Assembly: GCA_900543415.1 (NCBI GenBank)
Contig: UQRE01000003.1
Span: 1-64,000, forward strand
Length of the DNA stretch: 64,000 nt
DNA from: an uncultured Dorea sp.
Lineage (GTDB): Bacteria; Bacillota; Clostridia; Lachnospirales; Lachnospiraceae
Direction: 5' to 3'
The position numbers and the translations under genes are program-made. Below are positions 15,532 to 23,717 of this stretch, one piece after another. Position 1 is the first letter of the stretch; each line of letters begins with the position of its first letter. Below the pieces are notes generated by a model. That model saw nothing but the letters and a program-made list of their open reading frames with translations, was not told the origin of the DNA and did no database searches.

Positions 15532-18500
15532 TTAAATCTTAAAATCTTCTTCTTTCAGAATTACTCTGTCAGAATCATCTGTACTCTTTCCGAATACTCT
15601 TCTCGCAAGATGTTTTACATTTGCCTTCTGTGAATGAGCAATCGCCTCATCCATGATTTCCTTTACTTCTGCAACGGTTACTGCGTGATCTTCTCTCTGC
15701 ATTACATCAATTCTGCTGTACAATGCAAGAATACCCATCTCATCCAGCTTATATCCATTCTCTTTTGCATAAGTCTGACCAAATGTCACCAGTTCATCAT
15801 TGATAAATACCGGAAGCTCAAGCTTGGATGTGAATTTTCTCTTGAAGTCAGGATTTGCGGTCAATATTCTCTCAAGCGGCTTTCTCTGATCTTCCAGAAC
15901 AAAGAGCATCTCTCCGGTCTTCTTTTCCATCAGATAGCTTAACTCTTTTACCGTTCTCGCATTCAGCTTTCCTGCTTTCTCGATAATGATCGCTCCGCCG
16001 CGCAGCTTTTGAATGATATTAGAGAGTTCTTTCTTATTCAAAGATTCTCCGGTTACAATCGCAACTTTACCTTGCTTTAAGTTTCTCTGTTTCTGGATCG
16101 CTTTTACAATATCTACCGCAAGAACCGTCTTACCAGAACCTTTTCTTCCGATTACAAGAAGGTTTCCCGTCTTTGATGTTCCCTCTCTTTGTGCTCTTCT
16201 GTCATTATCAAGAACTTCTACAATCTGTTCACTCATTCCGCGAACCGGTACAAAGTAAGAGAATAACTTCTTCTGCTCCTCTGTAAGTCCTGCTTTTAAT
16301 CCAATCTCACTGGTAGCGCTCAAATCATAACGTCCGGTAACAACGAATCCGGTATCAAACGGAACACCGCTTCCCTTGGACTTCTTAATCCGCTTCTGAA
16401 TCTCTTCTTCTGACGGTTCCTCAATTTCAAAGTCTGCTGCTTTCACCGATTCTTCCTCGGCAAAAAAGCTGTCAAGATCGAAATCTTCTTCATCCTCCTC
16501 AAAGTCGTCTTCCTCAAAGTCCTCTTCCTCAAAGTCCTCTTCCTCGAAATCCGCTTCAAAATCTTCTTCATCCTCAGCTTCATCGAATTCATCAAAATCT
16601 TCTTCTGAGAAGTCGTTGTCGAAATCGTCCTCATATTCTTCTTCGGCAAAATCCTCTTCGTACGCATCATCGAGGTCGTCCTCATACTCTTCAAAATCCT
16701 CGCCGTCTTCTACTTCTTCATACTCTTCGAAATCCTCGCCGTCTTCTACTTCTTCATATTCTTCCTCGTCAAAGTCGTCTTCCTCGTCGTACTCTTCGAA
16801 ATCTTCTTCGAAGTCTTCCTCGGCTTCTATTTCTTCGTATTCTTCCTCGTCAAAGTCGTCTTCCTCGCCGTACTCTTCGAAATCCTCTTCTTCGAAGTCT
16901 TCCTCGGCTTCTGCTTCTTCATATTCTTCTTCGGCAAAGTCATCTTCCTCTGCATATTCCATATCATCATATGCAGCTTCATTCTCAAACTCTGCCTGTA
17001 AATATTCTTCATCAATCTCTGGAAGTTCTGTCTCTTCTCCACCGATAAAATCGTCTTCTGCACCTCCAAAGATCTCTTCTTCCATCTCATCTTCTTCCGT
17101 CAGTTCTGCTTCCATCTCTTTCGCAGCCTCTGCGCCTGCAACTCTGCTTTCGAGCTGCTCTACAAGTTCGAGAATATCATCCGGAAGTCTCTGTGTCTTA
17201 CCTTCAAGACCCGGATCTCTGTCTTTTTCTGCCATCTGAACAATTGCTTCCAGTTCTGCTTTTCGCTCCGCTTCTTCTGCTGCCTTTCTTGCAGCCTCCT
17301 CTTCCGCTGCTTTTCTTGCAGCTTCTTCCTCTGCCGCCTTTCTCGCAGCCTCCTCTTCCGCCGCCTTTCTCGCAGCCTCTTCCTCTGCTGCTTTTCTTGC
17401 TGCCTCTGCTTCTGCTGCCTTGCGTTCTATCTCAAGACGTTCTGCCTCTCTTCTTTTCTCGGCAGCTTCACGCTCTTTACGGATTCGCTCTTCGTCTTTC
17501 TTTTTCTGTTCCTCAATGGCATCCGCATGAACTTTCTGTTTTTCTTCCCATTCCTGCAGAATCTCATCAATCTTCATCTGACCTCCGAGAAGAAGTTCTT
17601 CTTCCTTCTGTGCCATTGCCTCTTCTTCAATCTTGATACCACTGGCAAGATTCGTCAACGCTTCTTCTAACGTTGCGCCCGCAACAACTCTTGTAATCGC
17701 AGAACTTTTCTCACTCTCTGCCGGTTTTTCTCTTTCTTCCGCCTCTTCAGATACTGCTTCTTCCGTTGTATCTGTCTTCAGCGCTTCTTCCGGCTTCTCT
17801 TCTGCCTGCTCTGCCTGCTCTTCACGAACCGCTTTCGCTTCCTGTGGTTCCTCTTTTCCTGTATTCTCTTCTTTTACTTGTTCTGCTGCTTTTGCCTGCG
17901 CAGCTTTTGCTTTCACTGCTGCCAATGTATTTACCTTTGGTCTTGCACCCGGTCTGCTGTCATATTTTTCCTGCTGAAGCGGTGTCAAAGGTTTATACTT
18001 CATCTTCAGCTCCATCGCCTGATATACGTATTTTCCTTCGCTGAACCAAAGGATCAGATCATCACATTCCTCAAGACATTTTGCAGTCATTCCTGCCTGG
18101 TGATACAGACTTGCCAGCTCATACGCCCACTTTTCCACATACTCTGCTTTCTTAAAATCCTCCAACGCACTGATTTGCTCCGCATACGGTGCATTCTGTG
18201 CCTTGAGTATTTTATATTTTAAAATATACTGATTCGGATCTTTTGGAGCAACCTTCACAAATTCCTCGTAACAATCAGACGCCTCATCGATATCGTTGAT
18301 CTTCAGCGCTAACAGCCCAAGACGATATATGATCTTACGGCTCTCCGGTGCACGATCATATGCCACAAATAAAATATCCCGACTCTTCTGAAATTCTCCA
18401 TTGTATTCATATATCTCGCTGACAGTATTTAGCATAGATGGATTCTTCACCCTGCGCCAGTCGATCGTGTCCGCAATTTCCATAGCTTTTTTATACTGCT

Positions 18501-18558
18501 TTTCTTCTGCGTATTCAAGCATCTGCTCTGTCTTTACCCGATATTCATATTTATCCAA
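15532..18558 (-). CDS. TPR / coiled-coil / acidic-repeat protein with degenerate CbxX-SpoVK-type AAA domain
   Basis: About 1008 residues, no signal or membrane segment. Numbering from the longest frame (GTG at 18567): residues 1-200 are helical pairs resembling TPRs; 205-300 Ala/Glu/Lys-rich linker; 325-445 a charged coiled coil containing tandem KAAEEEAAR nonapeptides (about 382-432); 480-710 an extremely acidic tract built of EEDFEEYDEEDDFD-like units; 730-1011 a globular domain with Walker A GRKGSGKT (807-814). The rest of that domain parallels CbxX/SpoVK AAA proteins, e.g. NPDFKRKFTSKLELPVF, but the Walker B place reads IIIEKAGKL and the arginine-finger place reads RKF, so catalysis is doubtful. 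TTG at 18558 is favoured (GAGG eight bases upstream). Own promoter at 18613-18642. Function unknown. Confidence 0.8.
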   Translation of the reverse strand: MDKYEYRVKTEQMLEYAEEKQYKKAMEIADTIDWRRVKNPSMLNTVSEIYEYNGEFQKSRDILFVAYDRAPESRKIIYRLGLLALKINDIDEASDCYEEFVKVAPKDPNQYILKYKILKAQNAPYAEQISALEDFKKAEYVEKWAYELASLYHQAGMTAKCLEECDDLILWFSEGKYVYQAMELKMKYKPLTPLQQEKYDSRPGARPKVNTLAAVKAKAAQAKAAEQVKEENTGKEEPQEAKAVREEQAEQAEEKPEEALKTDTTEEAVSEEAEEREKPAESEKSSAITRVVAGATLEEALTNLASGIKIEEEAMAQKEEELLLGGQMKIDEILQEWEEKQKVHADAIEEQKKKDEERIRKEREAAEKRREAERLEIERKAAEAEAARKAAEEEAARKAAEEEAARKAAEEEAARKAAEEEAARKAAEEAERKAELEAIVQMAEKDRDPGLEGKTQRLPDDILELVEQLESRVAGAEAAKEMEAELTEEDEMEEEIFGGAEDDFIGGEETELPEIDEEYLQAEFENEAAYDDMEYAEEDDFAEEEYEEAEAEEDFEEEDFEEYGEEDDFDEEEYEEIEAEEDFEEDFEEYDEEDDFDEEEYEEVEDGEDFEEYEEVEDGEDFEEYEDDLDDAYEEDFAEEEYEDDFDNDFSEEDFDEFDEAEDEEDFEADFEEEDFEEEDFEEDDFEEDEEDFDLDSFFAEEESVKAADFEIEEPSEEEIQKRIKKSKGSGVPFDTGFVVTGRYDLSATSEIGLKAGLTEEQKKLFSYFVPVRGMSEQIVEVLDNDRRAQREGTSKTGNLLVIGRKGSGKTVLAVDIVKAIQKQRNLKQGKVAIVTGESLNKKELSNIIQKLRGGAIIIEKAGKLNARTVKELSYLMEKKTGEMLFVLEDQRKPLERILTANPDFKRKFTSKLELPVFINDELVTFGQTYAKENGYKLDEMGILALYSRIDVMQREDHAVTVAEVKEIMDEAIAHSQKANVKHLARRVFGKSTDDSDRVILKEEDFKI
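16440..17000 (-). repeat. Acidic-repeat coding tract
   Basis: About 560 bases of imperfect repeats rich in GAA, GAT and TTC codons on the - strand, encoding units of roughly 9 to 14 residues around EEDFEEYDEED. Two nearly identical copies of a unit ending VEDGEDFEEYEE lie at about 16690-16755, suggesting recent duplication. Confidence 0.75.
17270..17415 (-). repeat. KAAEEEAAR tandem repeat tract
   Basis: Five consecutive 27-base units encode KAAEEEAAR-type nonapeptides within the coiled coil of the same protein. Copies differ mainly at silent positions, so copy number has been stable long enough to collect synonymous changes. Confidence 0.75.
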
Positions 18559-18612
18559 TTCTCTCACCTCAAAATATATTAAAATAGTTTTAGTTACAAT
18601 TTCACTGATATC

Positions 18613-18642
18613 AGTTTATCACAAAGACCTGCCTATTGTCAA
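18613..18642 (-). promoter_or_regulatory. Promoter of the acidic AAA-like gene
   Basis: TTGACA (18637-18642), 18-base spacer, TAAACT (18613-18618) on the - strand, leading to a leader of about 47 bases. It lies after the terminator at 18688-18727, so the gene does not depend on the upstream transcript. Confidence 0.7.
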
Positions 18643-18687
18643 AATATACGCCTAAATTGTTAAAAAAATATTACAAAATTGCTACAA

Positions 18688-18727
18688 AAATAGCCATCAC
18701 AATCATTCCCGATCGTAATGGCTATTT
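18688..18727 (-). terminator. Terminator of the probable large RNA
   Basis: AAATAGCCAT pairs with ATGGCTATTT around a loop that holds a further ATC/GAT pairing; on the - strand it ends in TTTTTG. No - strand gene ends just upstream, so it most likely ends the transcript from 19462. Confidence 0.75.
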
Positions 18728-19213
18728 CCTATTGAATTTTATCATACACTTTTATTTTAATCGGAGGAATCTTTTCGATTACCTGTTCCCTTCTTAACCG
18801 TTTTCCTTTTTTATAAACGATCTATAACTCCAAGTCTCAGATTTTACTTATAATCTTCGATACCTTATTTATATCCCTCTAAAAGTTTATATAAAATAAT
18901 TATTTTGATTATTATATCTATAACCGTTCCCTTTATAGCCAGTGCCCTTATTATTTGTCTATAAAAGTATTAAGTTATTCTCTCTATAATCTTTATTTTA
19001 TATTCTTTGTTATATACATCTGCCTATCAGAACCGTTGCCCAATAAACAATATGCATATTAATTATATAAATCGATAGATTAGGTAATGTTTCTTCACAC
19101 ATTGTCTAATCTCTTTGAAGTTCTGTGGTATTATCCTCAATATGTCTGCAGATGTTAATCTTTATCATCCGGTTTTCTCTGCTCCGATTTCACTTTTCAT
19201 TCTCACTTACCGG

Positions 19214-19303
19214 TTATCTTCTATGGTAAAGGCTTAATTGACGGGAACTTTTCTCTGCCATACCACTAACATATTGACTTGTTGATTCTTTTACATTGTC
19301 CAA
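19214..19303 (-). CDS. Possible 29-residue peptide inside the large RNA
   Basis: A TTG-initiated frame preceded at nine bases by a perfect AGGAGG. The peptide begins MDNVKESTSQYVSGMAEK and is polar and basic at its end. The 3' half of the Shine-Dalgarno sequence is part of the 9-bp long-range stem whose other arm lies near the end of the frame, so its translation could be closed by RNA folding. TTG starts are used elsewhere in this window. It may still be chance. Confidence 0.3.
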   Translation of the reverse strand: MDNVKESTSQYVSGMAEKSSRQLSLYHRR

Positions 19304-19468
19304 TGGATTAAGCCTCCTTTTCTAAATTTCCAAACTCTCCATCTCACCAACATATGAAATAGAATGTTCGCAAATAACATTTTGCCGGAAAATCCTTTTT
19401 CCCTTTGCCAGAACCCTTTCTCGTCAGATTCCTTTTTGTTATTGTTTAATCTCTTTTGGATTGACTTT

Positions 19469-19497
19469 ATAATAGCACCGGAGTTTTGATTTGTCAA
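19469..19497 (-). promoter_or_regulatory. Near-consensus strong promoter
   Basis: TTGACA (19492-19497), spacer exactly 17, TATTAT (19469-19474) on the - strand. Immediately upstream (19500-19550) are phased A-runs that look like an UP element. This is among the best promoters in the window, yet no protein-length gene follows it. Confidence 0.8.
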
Positions 19498-19615
19498 CAC
19501 TATTTTTCTATTTTTTATTTATTTATTTTATTATTTTTATTCGCCGTTATTATTTTCAGACTTTTTATGTTTTTATATTTAATTCGCACTTTTCTTTCAC
19601 TTCTACACAATTCAT

Positions 19616-19647
19616 TTGTTAACCATATATTCAATTTTGGTTGACAT
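19616..19647 (+). promoter_or_regulatory. BirA operator (biotin repressor site)
   Basis: Left half TTGTTAACC (19616-19624) matches the BirA consensus fully; after a 14-base spacer the right half is GGTTGACAT (19639-19647), 7 of 9 matches to GGTTAACAA. The right half overlaps the -35 box of bioY. Confidence 0.85.
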
Positions 19648-19669
19648 ATCAAAATACGGAGAATATAAT
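19641..19669 (+). promoter_or_regulatory. Promoter of bioY
   Basis: TTGACA (19641-19646), 17-base spacer, TATAAT (19664-19669): a perfect consensus promoter embedded in the BirA operator, so occupied operator would block RNA polymerase. Confidence 0.88.
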
Positions 19670-19708
19670 TCAAATCAATGATTATTTTTTACAAAGGAGA
19701 TTACCAAA

Positions 19709-20269
19709 ATGACAACAACGAACTCTATATCTTCCACGAAACGAATGGTCTGGGTTGCTTTATTTACCGCTATCACTTGTATTTTAGCCCCCTTGTCCAT
19801 CCCGATCCCCATCAGTCCTGTGCCAATCACTTTAACGAATCTAGTTCTGTTTATCAGTCTCTATATACTGTCGTGGAAAGAAGCTCTTATAAGCTATATC
19901 CTCTATCTTCTCTTAGGAATCTGCGGGCTTCCGGTATTCTCCGGCTTCTCCGGCGGAATCGGAAAACTCGCAGGTCCTACCGGAGGATATCTGGCAGGAT
20001 TTATTTTCTTGATTTTGATCGCCGGTTTTTTTATGCAAATATTTCCAAAGAAAAAGACTCTGACGATTCTTGGCATGGTACTTGGAATGGCTGCCACCTA
20101 TATCTTTGGAACGCTATGGCTCGCTGCTCAGATGGAACTTTCCTTTACCGCCGCCTTATCCGTCGGAGTCCTTCCGTATTTGCTTGGAGACGCCGTCAAA
20201 ATTGCCGCCGCCTCCATAATCGGTCCGATCTTACAGAACCGTCTCTTTTTTATCCGCGATAATAATTGA
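19709..20269 (+). CDS. bioY: Biotin transporter BioY
   Basis: Substrate-binding membrane component for biotin uptake, 186 residues with six membrane helices. Family landmarks: PIPISPVPITLTNL after helix 1, LGICGLPVFSGFSGGIGKLAGPTGGYLAGF (the most conserved loop, residues about 70-100), and the C-terminal PYLLGDAVKIAAAS. AAAGGAG lies eight bases before ATG. BirA site and promoter directly upstream imply repression when biotin is plentiful. No EcfA/EcfT genes adjoin, so it either works alone or shares the general ECF module. Its last 20 bases overlap the end of the opposing hydratase gene. Confidence 0.95.
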   Translation: MTTTNSISSTKRMVWVALFTAITCILAPLSIPIPISPVPITLTNLVLFISLYILSWKEALISYILYLLLGICGLPVFSGFSGGIGKLAGPTGGYLAGFIFLILIAGFFMQIFPKKKTLTILGMVLGMAATYIFGTLWLAAQMELSFTAALSVGVLPYLLGDAVKIAAASIIGPILQNRLFFIRDNN

Positions 20270-22529
20270 TCAGACATCCTTTCAGAATAATTTCTCTCTC
20301 AGCGTCTGTCATATCACCAAGTTTAAAATGGACCTCTGTCAACTCACTTCCCACAACATATGCTTTGATATCTGCCGCTTTCTCTTCGATTGCCCGGCGG
20401 ATATCCGGCACAAAGATGTAATCACCATTCTGAAAGCTTAATTTCTCGTGATCTTCTTCCGTGATAAACGGAAGCATACCCCAGTTGATCAGATTTGAGC
20501 GATATCTCTTCGTTGCATATTCACATGCAATATTTGCCCATCCTCCGAGTACCTTCTGACAGGATGCTGCTTGTTCTCTCGCTGAACCATCTCCTGGTTT
20601 TACTGCAAAAATCGTACTTCCGATTCCAAGATTGCCTTCACCTGCTTCCGGATAAGTTTTTCTTACTTTGCCCATTACTTCTTTCAACTCATCCAATACT
20701 TCAAGCGGACACGTTCCTGCTTCAATCGCCTTCTGCGCTTTCTGAACTTCTTTTGCTCTTCCCACGTAAGCCGGATCTTTTCTGGACAGTGCAAATTCTG
20801 CAAGTCCCAGTGGGTTTGAACGATAAGAAGATGTTTCTCCGGATGGGATCAGTTCGTCTGTTGTTGTCACCGGATCATGGATCTCAGACACCACTTTCAG
20901 AAGCAAGTTCTCCGGAAGAGCAGGCATCTTCGGCCAGTCTTTGATATTTGGTCCAAACTTAATTTCCACAGAATCATCAGCCACACCTTTACTGTCAAAC
21001 ACTCTGTTTGCATAGATCTTCTCATCGAAATGATAAGTCTGTCCGGTGTATTCCACATCCATAGCTGTTGCTGGTGTAAGGAACCCTTTATTTGCTGCTG
21101 TTGCCGCAATTGAACGTGCATCCATAAGAGCCACGGATGCAATCTGCCCGCTCTGAAGCTTAGAGCCTTCTCGGTTCGGGAAGTTACGTGTAGAGTGACG
21201 AATAGAAAACGCACCGTTCGCCGGTGTATCCCCTGCACCGAAACATGGTCCGCAGAATGCTGTCTTCACGATAGTTCCTGCCTGCATAAGATCTGCCACC
21301 ACTCCGTTTTTCACAAGTTCCATATAAATCGGCGTACTTGCCGGATATACGCTGAATGTAAATGCATCCGAACCGATATAATGACCTTTGATAATATCTG
21401 CAGCAGCGCAAATATTTTCGAAACCACCTCCGGCACATCCGGCGATAATTCCTTGATCCACATACAATTTTCCATCTACAATCTTGTCCTGCAGAGAATA
21501 ATCTACCGCCCCGTCAAGGCTTATCAGCGCTTTTTTCTCTACGTCATGAAGCACATCTTTTAAATTTGCATTTACCTCATCAATCGTATATACATTGGAT
21601 GGGTGGAATGGCATAGCGATCATCGGTTTGATCTCGCTTAAATTCACATATACAAAGCCATCATAGTAAGCGACTGCCCCCGGATTTAACTCCTTGTAAT
21701 CTTCCACTCTTCCATGAGTCTCATAGAATTCTTTGATCTTGTCATCTGTTTTCCAAATGGAGGACAGACAGGTTGTCTCTGTTGTCATAACATCAATACC
21801 GATTCGATAATCTGCACTCAGCTTATCCACACCGGGTCCGACAAATTCCATCACTTTATTGTTTACATAGCCATTTCCAAATGTCGCGCCAATGATTGCA
21901 AGAGCGATATCCTGTGGCCCCACTCCTTTCATCGGTTCGCCGTCCAGATAGATTCCAACTACCTGCGGCATCTTAATATCATAAGTTTTATTTAAAAGCT
22001 GTTTTACAAGCTCCGGTCCTCCTTCGCCCATTGCCATCGTTCCCAGCGCACCATAGCGCGTATGGCTGTCCGATCCAAGGATCATCTTTCCGCCGCCTGC
22101 AAGCATCTCACGGGCATACTGATGGATAACTGCCTGATGAGGCGGCACATAGACACCTCCGTATTTCTTTGCACAGGTCAGTCCGAACATATGGTCATCC
22201 TCATTGATAGTTCCGCCTACCGCGCACAACGAATTGTGACAGTTGGTAAGGACATACGGAATCGGAAATTTCTCAAGTCCTGACGCTCTCGCTGTCTGAA
22301 TAATACCCACGAATGTAATATCATGAGATGTCAACTTATCAAATTTAATCTGCAGTCTGTCCATATTCCCCGATGTATTATGTTCAGATAAAATATTATA
22401 AGCCATTGTTTCTTTGGCTGCTTCTTCTCTGGAAACTTTTCTTCCGGTCTTTGCCGCCACTTCCTCACAGCTTTCCACAATCTCTGTTCCATTTAACAGA
22501 TACACACCTTTGTCATATAATTTCACCAT
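20250..22529 (-). CDS. Aconitase-family hydratase (YbhJ-like)
   Basis: A 759-residue member of the aconitase superfamily. Three iron-sulfur cysteine positions are visible: NCHNSLC region (about residue 97), and GCAGGGF with FCGPCFGAGDT near 365-430, plus the swivel domain at the C-terminus (from about 590, containing YRSNLINWGMLPF). The sequence is unlike standard citrate aconitase and resembles the uncharacterised E. coli YbhJ type annotated simply as hydratase. GGAGG precedes ATG. It starts 14 bases after a CdaR/PucR-type regulator, which suggests a sugar-acid or dicarboxylate substrate rather than the TCA cycle; this is inference. Confidence 0.8.
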   Translation of the reverse strand: MVKLYDKGVYLLNGTEIVESCEEVAAKTGRKVSREEAAKETMAYNILSEHNTSGNMDRLQIKFDKLTSHDITFVGIIQTARASGLEKFPIPYVLTNCHNSLCAVGGTINEDDHMFGLTCAKKYGGVYVPPHQAVIHQYAREMLAGGGKMILGSDSHTRYGALGTMAMGEGGPELVKQLLNKTYDIKMPQVVGIYLDGEPMKGVGPQDIALAIIGATFGNGYVNNKVMEFVGPGVDKLSADYRIGIDVMTTETTCLSSIWKTDDKIKEFYETHGRVEDYKELNPGAVAYYDGFVYVNLSEIKPMIAMPFHPSNVYTIDEVNANLKDVLHDVEKKALISLDGAVDYSLQDKIVDGKLYVDQGIIAGCAGGGFENICAAADIIKGHYIGSDAFTFSVYPASTPIYMELVKNGVVADLMQAGTIVKTAFCGPCFGAGDTPANGAFSIRHSTRNFPNREGSKLQSGQIASVALMDARSIAATAANKGFLTPATAMDVEYTGQTYHFDEKIYANRVFDSKGVADDSVEIKFGPNIKDWPKMPALPENLLLKVVSEIHDPVTTTDELIPSGETSSYRSNPLGLAEFALSRKDPAYVGRAKEVQKAQKAIEAGTCPLEVLDELKEVMGKVRKTYPEAGEGNLGIGSTIFAVKPGDGSAREQAASCQKVLGGWANIACEYATKRYRSNLINWGMLPFITEEDHEKLSFQNGDYIFVPDIRRAIEEKAADIKAYVVGSELTEVHFKLGDMTDAEREIILKGCLINYYRG

Positions 22530-22543
22530 GCCTTCTAGTCCTC

Positions 22544-23629
22544 CTATGCTTTCATATTTTTCATGTGTTCGGCTACCATCATTGCTATCTTAAATGTCAT
22601 TGCTTCATCAAATACTCTGACATCAAGCCCCGTTTTCTTCTGAATCTTTTCCAGACGATACACCAGTGTATTGCGGTGGATATACAGTTGTCTGGACGTC
22701 TCAGATATATTTAGATTGTTATCAAAAAATGTATATACGGTTGTCAGTTCTTCCTCTTCGAAGATATCTGCTGCCCCGCCATGAAAAACTTCTTTCAAGA
22801 ACATTTCACACAGCGATCTTGACAGCTGATGAATCAGTCGCCCGATTCCAAGCTCATCATACGCAAGAATTCCGCGTTCTGCATAAAAGACGCGTCCGAC
22901 CTCCAGCGCCACTTGCGCCTCCTGATAGGATCGAGGCACTTCTTTTAACTCCTGCACGATCGTACCATACGCTACACGCACACTTGCCATCGCCTCCATG
23001 TTCAGCGTGTCTGTGATCACCCGGGCAATCTGCTGTGCATCCTCATACCCCTCTGATTGTTCCAGCGCTTTCACAAGTATGACATGATGATCATCCACTG
23101 CCGTAACAAAATTCTTTCTTCCGGACGCATACAGCCCTCGCAGCGTCTCAATAATCAGATCTTCTCCTTCATTTTTCTTCTCGATCACATATACAAGCCT
23201 TTTTTGATCTGTTGCAATCCCCATTTTATCTGCCTGATTATAAATATCCACAAGCAACAGATTGTCAAGAAGCAGATTCTGAATAAAGCGATTCTTATCC
23301 AGCTTGTCCTTGTAGGCAGTCAAAAGGCTGGTCAGCTGGCTGACTCCCATTCTTCCTGCCATTTCCATATTTGCAGATTCTCCCTCAAGCGCTAACAGAT
23401 AGATTGGATTTTCTTCATCAAACACAAAAAAGAATCCCTGTTTTTCCCGCAAAATCTCCAGATTCTCATCAGCATCCTGCCAGAGTTCCTGCACCTGTTT
23501 TTCACACTTCTGCATTTTCTCATGGGTCATTACAAGACAGGTTCCCTTCCTGTCCCATACAGCACAATCAAATCCGGCAATATTCTTAATGTCCTGCACC
23601 GTTTTATGCAATACTTTATTTGATAACAT
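22544..23629 (-). CDS. CdaR/PucR-family transcriptional regulator
   Basis: About 361 residues. The N-terminus (LSNKVLHKTVQDIKNIAGFDCAVWD, about 1-130) looks like the putative sugar-diacid recognition domain; the middle is a GGDEF-like CdaR domain; the C-terminal 60 residues are the PucR-type helix-turn-helix (TTVYTFFDNNLNISETSRQLYIHRNTLVYRLEKI motif region). The ATG at 23629 has GGGAGG seven bases upstream and is preferred to a start five codons earlier. Co-transcribed with the hydratase gene that follows. CdaR-type proteins activate carboxylate catabolism in other bacteria. Confidence 0.85.
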   Translation of the reverse strand: MLSNKVLHKTVQDIKNIAGFDCAVWDRKGTCLVMTHEKMQKCEKQVQELWQDADENLEILREKQGFFFVFDEENPIYLLALEGESANMEMAGRMGVSQLTSLLTAYKDKLDKNRFIQNLLLDNLLLVDIYNQADKMGIATDQKRLVYVIEKKNEGEDLIIETLRGLYASGRKNFVTAVDDHHVILVKALEQSEGYEDAQQIARVITDTLNMEAMASVRVAYGTIVQELKEVPRSYQEAQVALEVGRVFYAERGILAYDELGIGRLIHQLSRSLCEMFLKEVFHGGAADIFEEEELTTVYTFFDNNLNISETSRQLYIHRNTLVYRLEKIQKKTGLDVRVFDEAMTFKIAMMVAEHMKNMKA

Positions 23630-23717
23630 ACATATGCCTCCCAAATATTCACATACACGCTTATTCTAGCACATGAAAATAAAGCTGTCTAACATTTTAA
23701 CGTGCGAAAGCAAACAA

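Larger units (their letters stand above)
18686..19462 (-). ncRNA. Probable large structured noncoding RNA, about 770 nt
   Basis: An AT-rich interval with no gene-length frame, but flanked by a near-perfect promoter (19469-19497) and an intrinsic terminator (18688-18727) on the - strand. Inside are many local hairpins, among them AGATTAG-gt-AATGT ... ACATT-gt-CTAATCT (19077-19112, + strand reading), a 9-bp stem AGGCTTAAT/ATTAAGCCT joining 19230-19238 with 19307-19315, CTATAA-AGGGAACGG-TTATAG near 18920-18940, AATGTT/AACATT and GCAGA/TCTGC. Near-repeats of GGGAACGGTT and related words occur three times. This resembles the large ornate RNA classes known from Firmicutes (ROOL, GOLLD), but I could not match a class. 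A 29-codon frame (19214-19303) lies inside it. Confidence 0.5.

Noticed and set aside
16616..17239. 207-residue serine-rich + strand frame
   Set aside because: It is the complement of the Asp/Glu repeat tract of the - strand gene; poly-Ser is the expected shadow of GAA/GAT-rich repeats.
17193..17636. 147-residue Leu/Pro-rich + strand frame
   Set aside because: Shadow of the KAAEEEAAR repeats on the opposite strand, with no start signal.
18901..19040. Repeated GGGAACGGTT-like words considered as a CRISPR or tandem array
   Set aside because: Only three copies, unequal spacing, imperfect matches; better explained as parts of RNA helices.
19291..19500. 69-residue - strand frame near the strong promoter
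   Set aside because: Its nominal start lies inside the promoter, upstream of the expected start of transcription; no ribosome site at internal ATGs.
22373..22714. 113-residue + strand hydrophobic frame across the hydratase/CdaR junction
   Set aside because: Antisense to two well-supported genes, no ribosome site.
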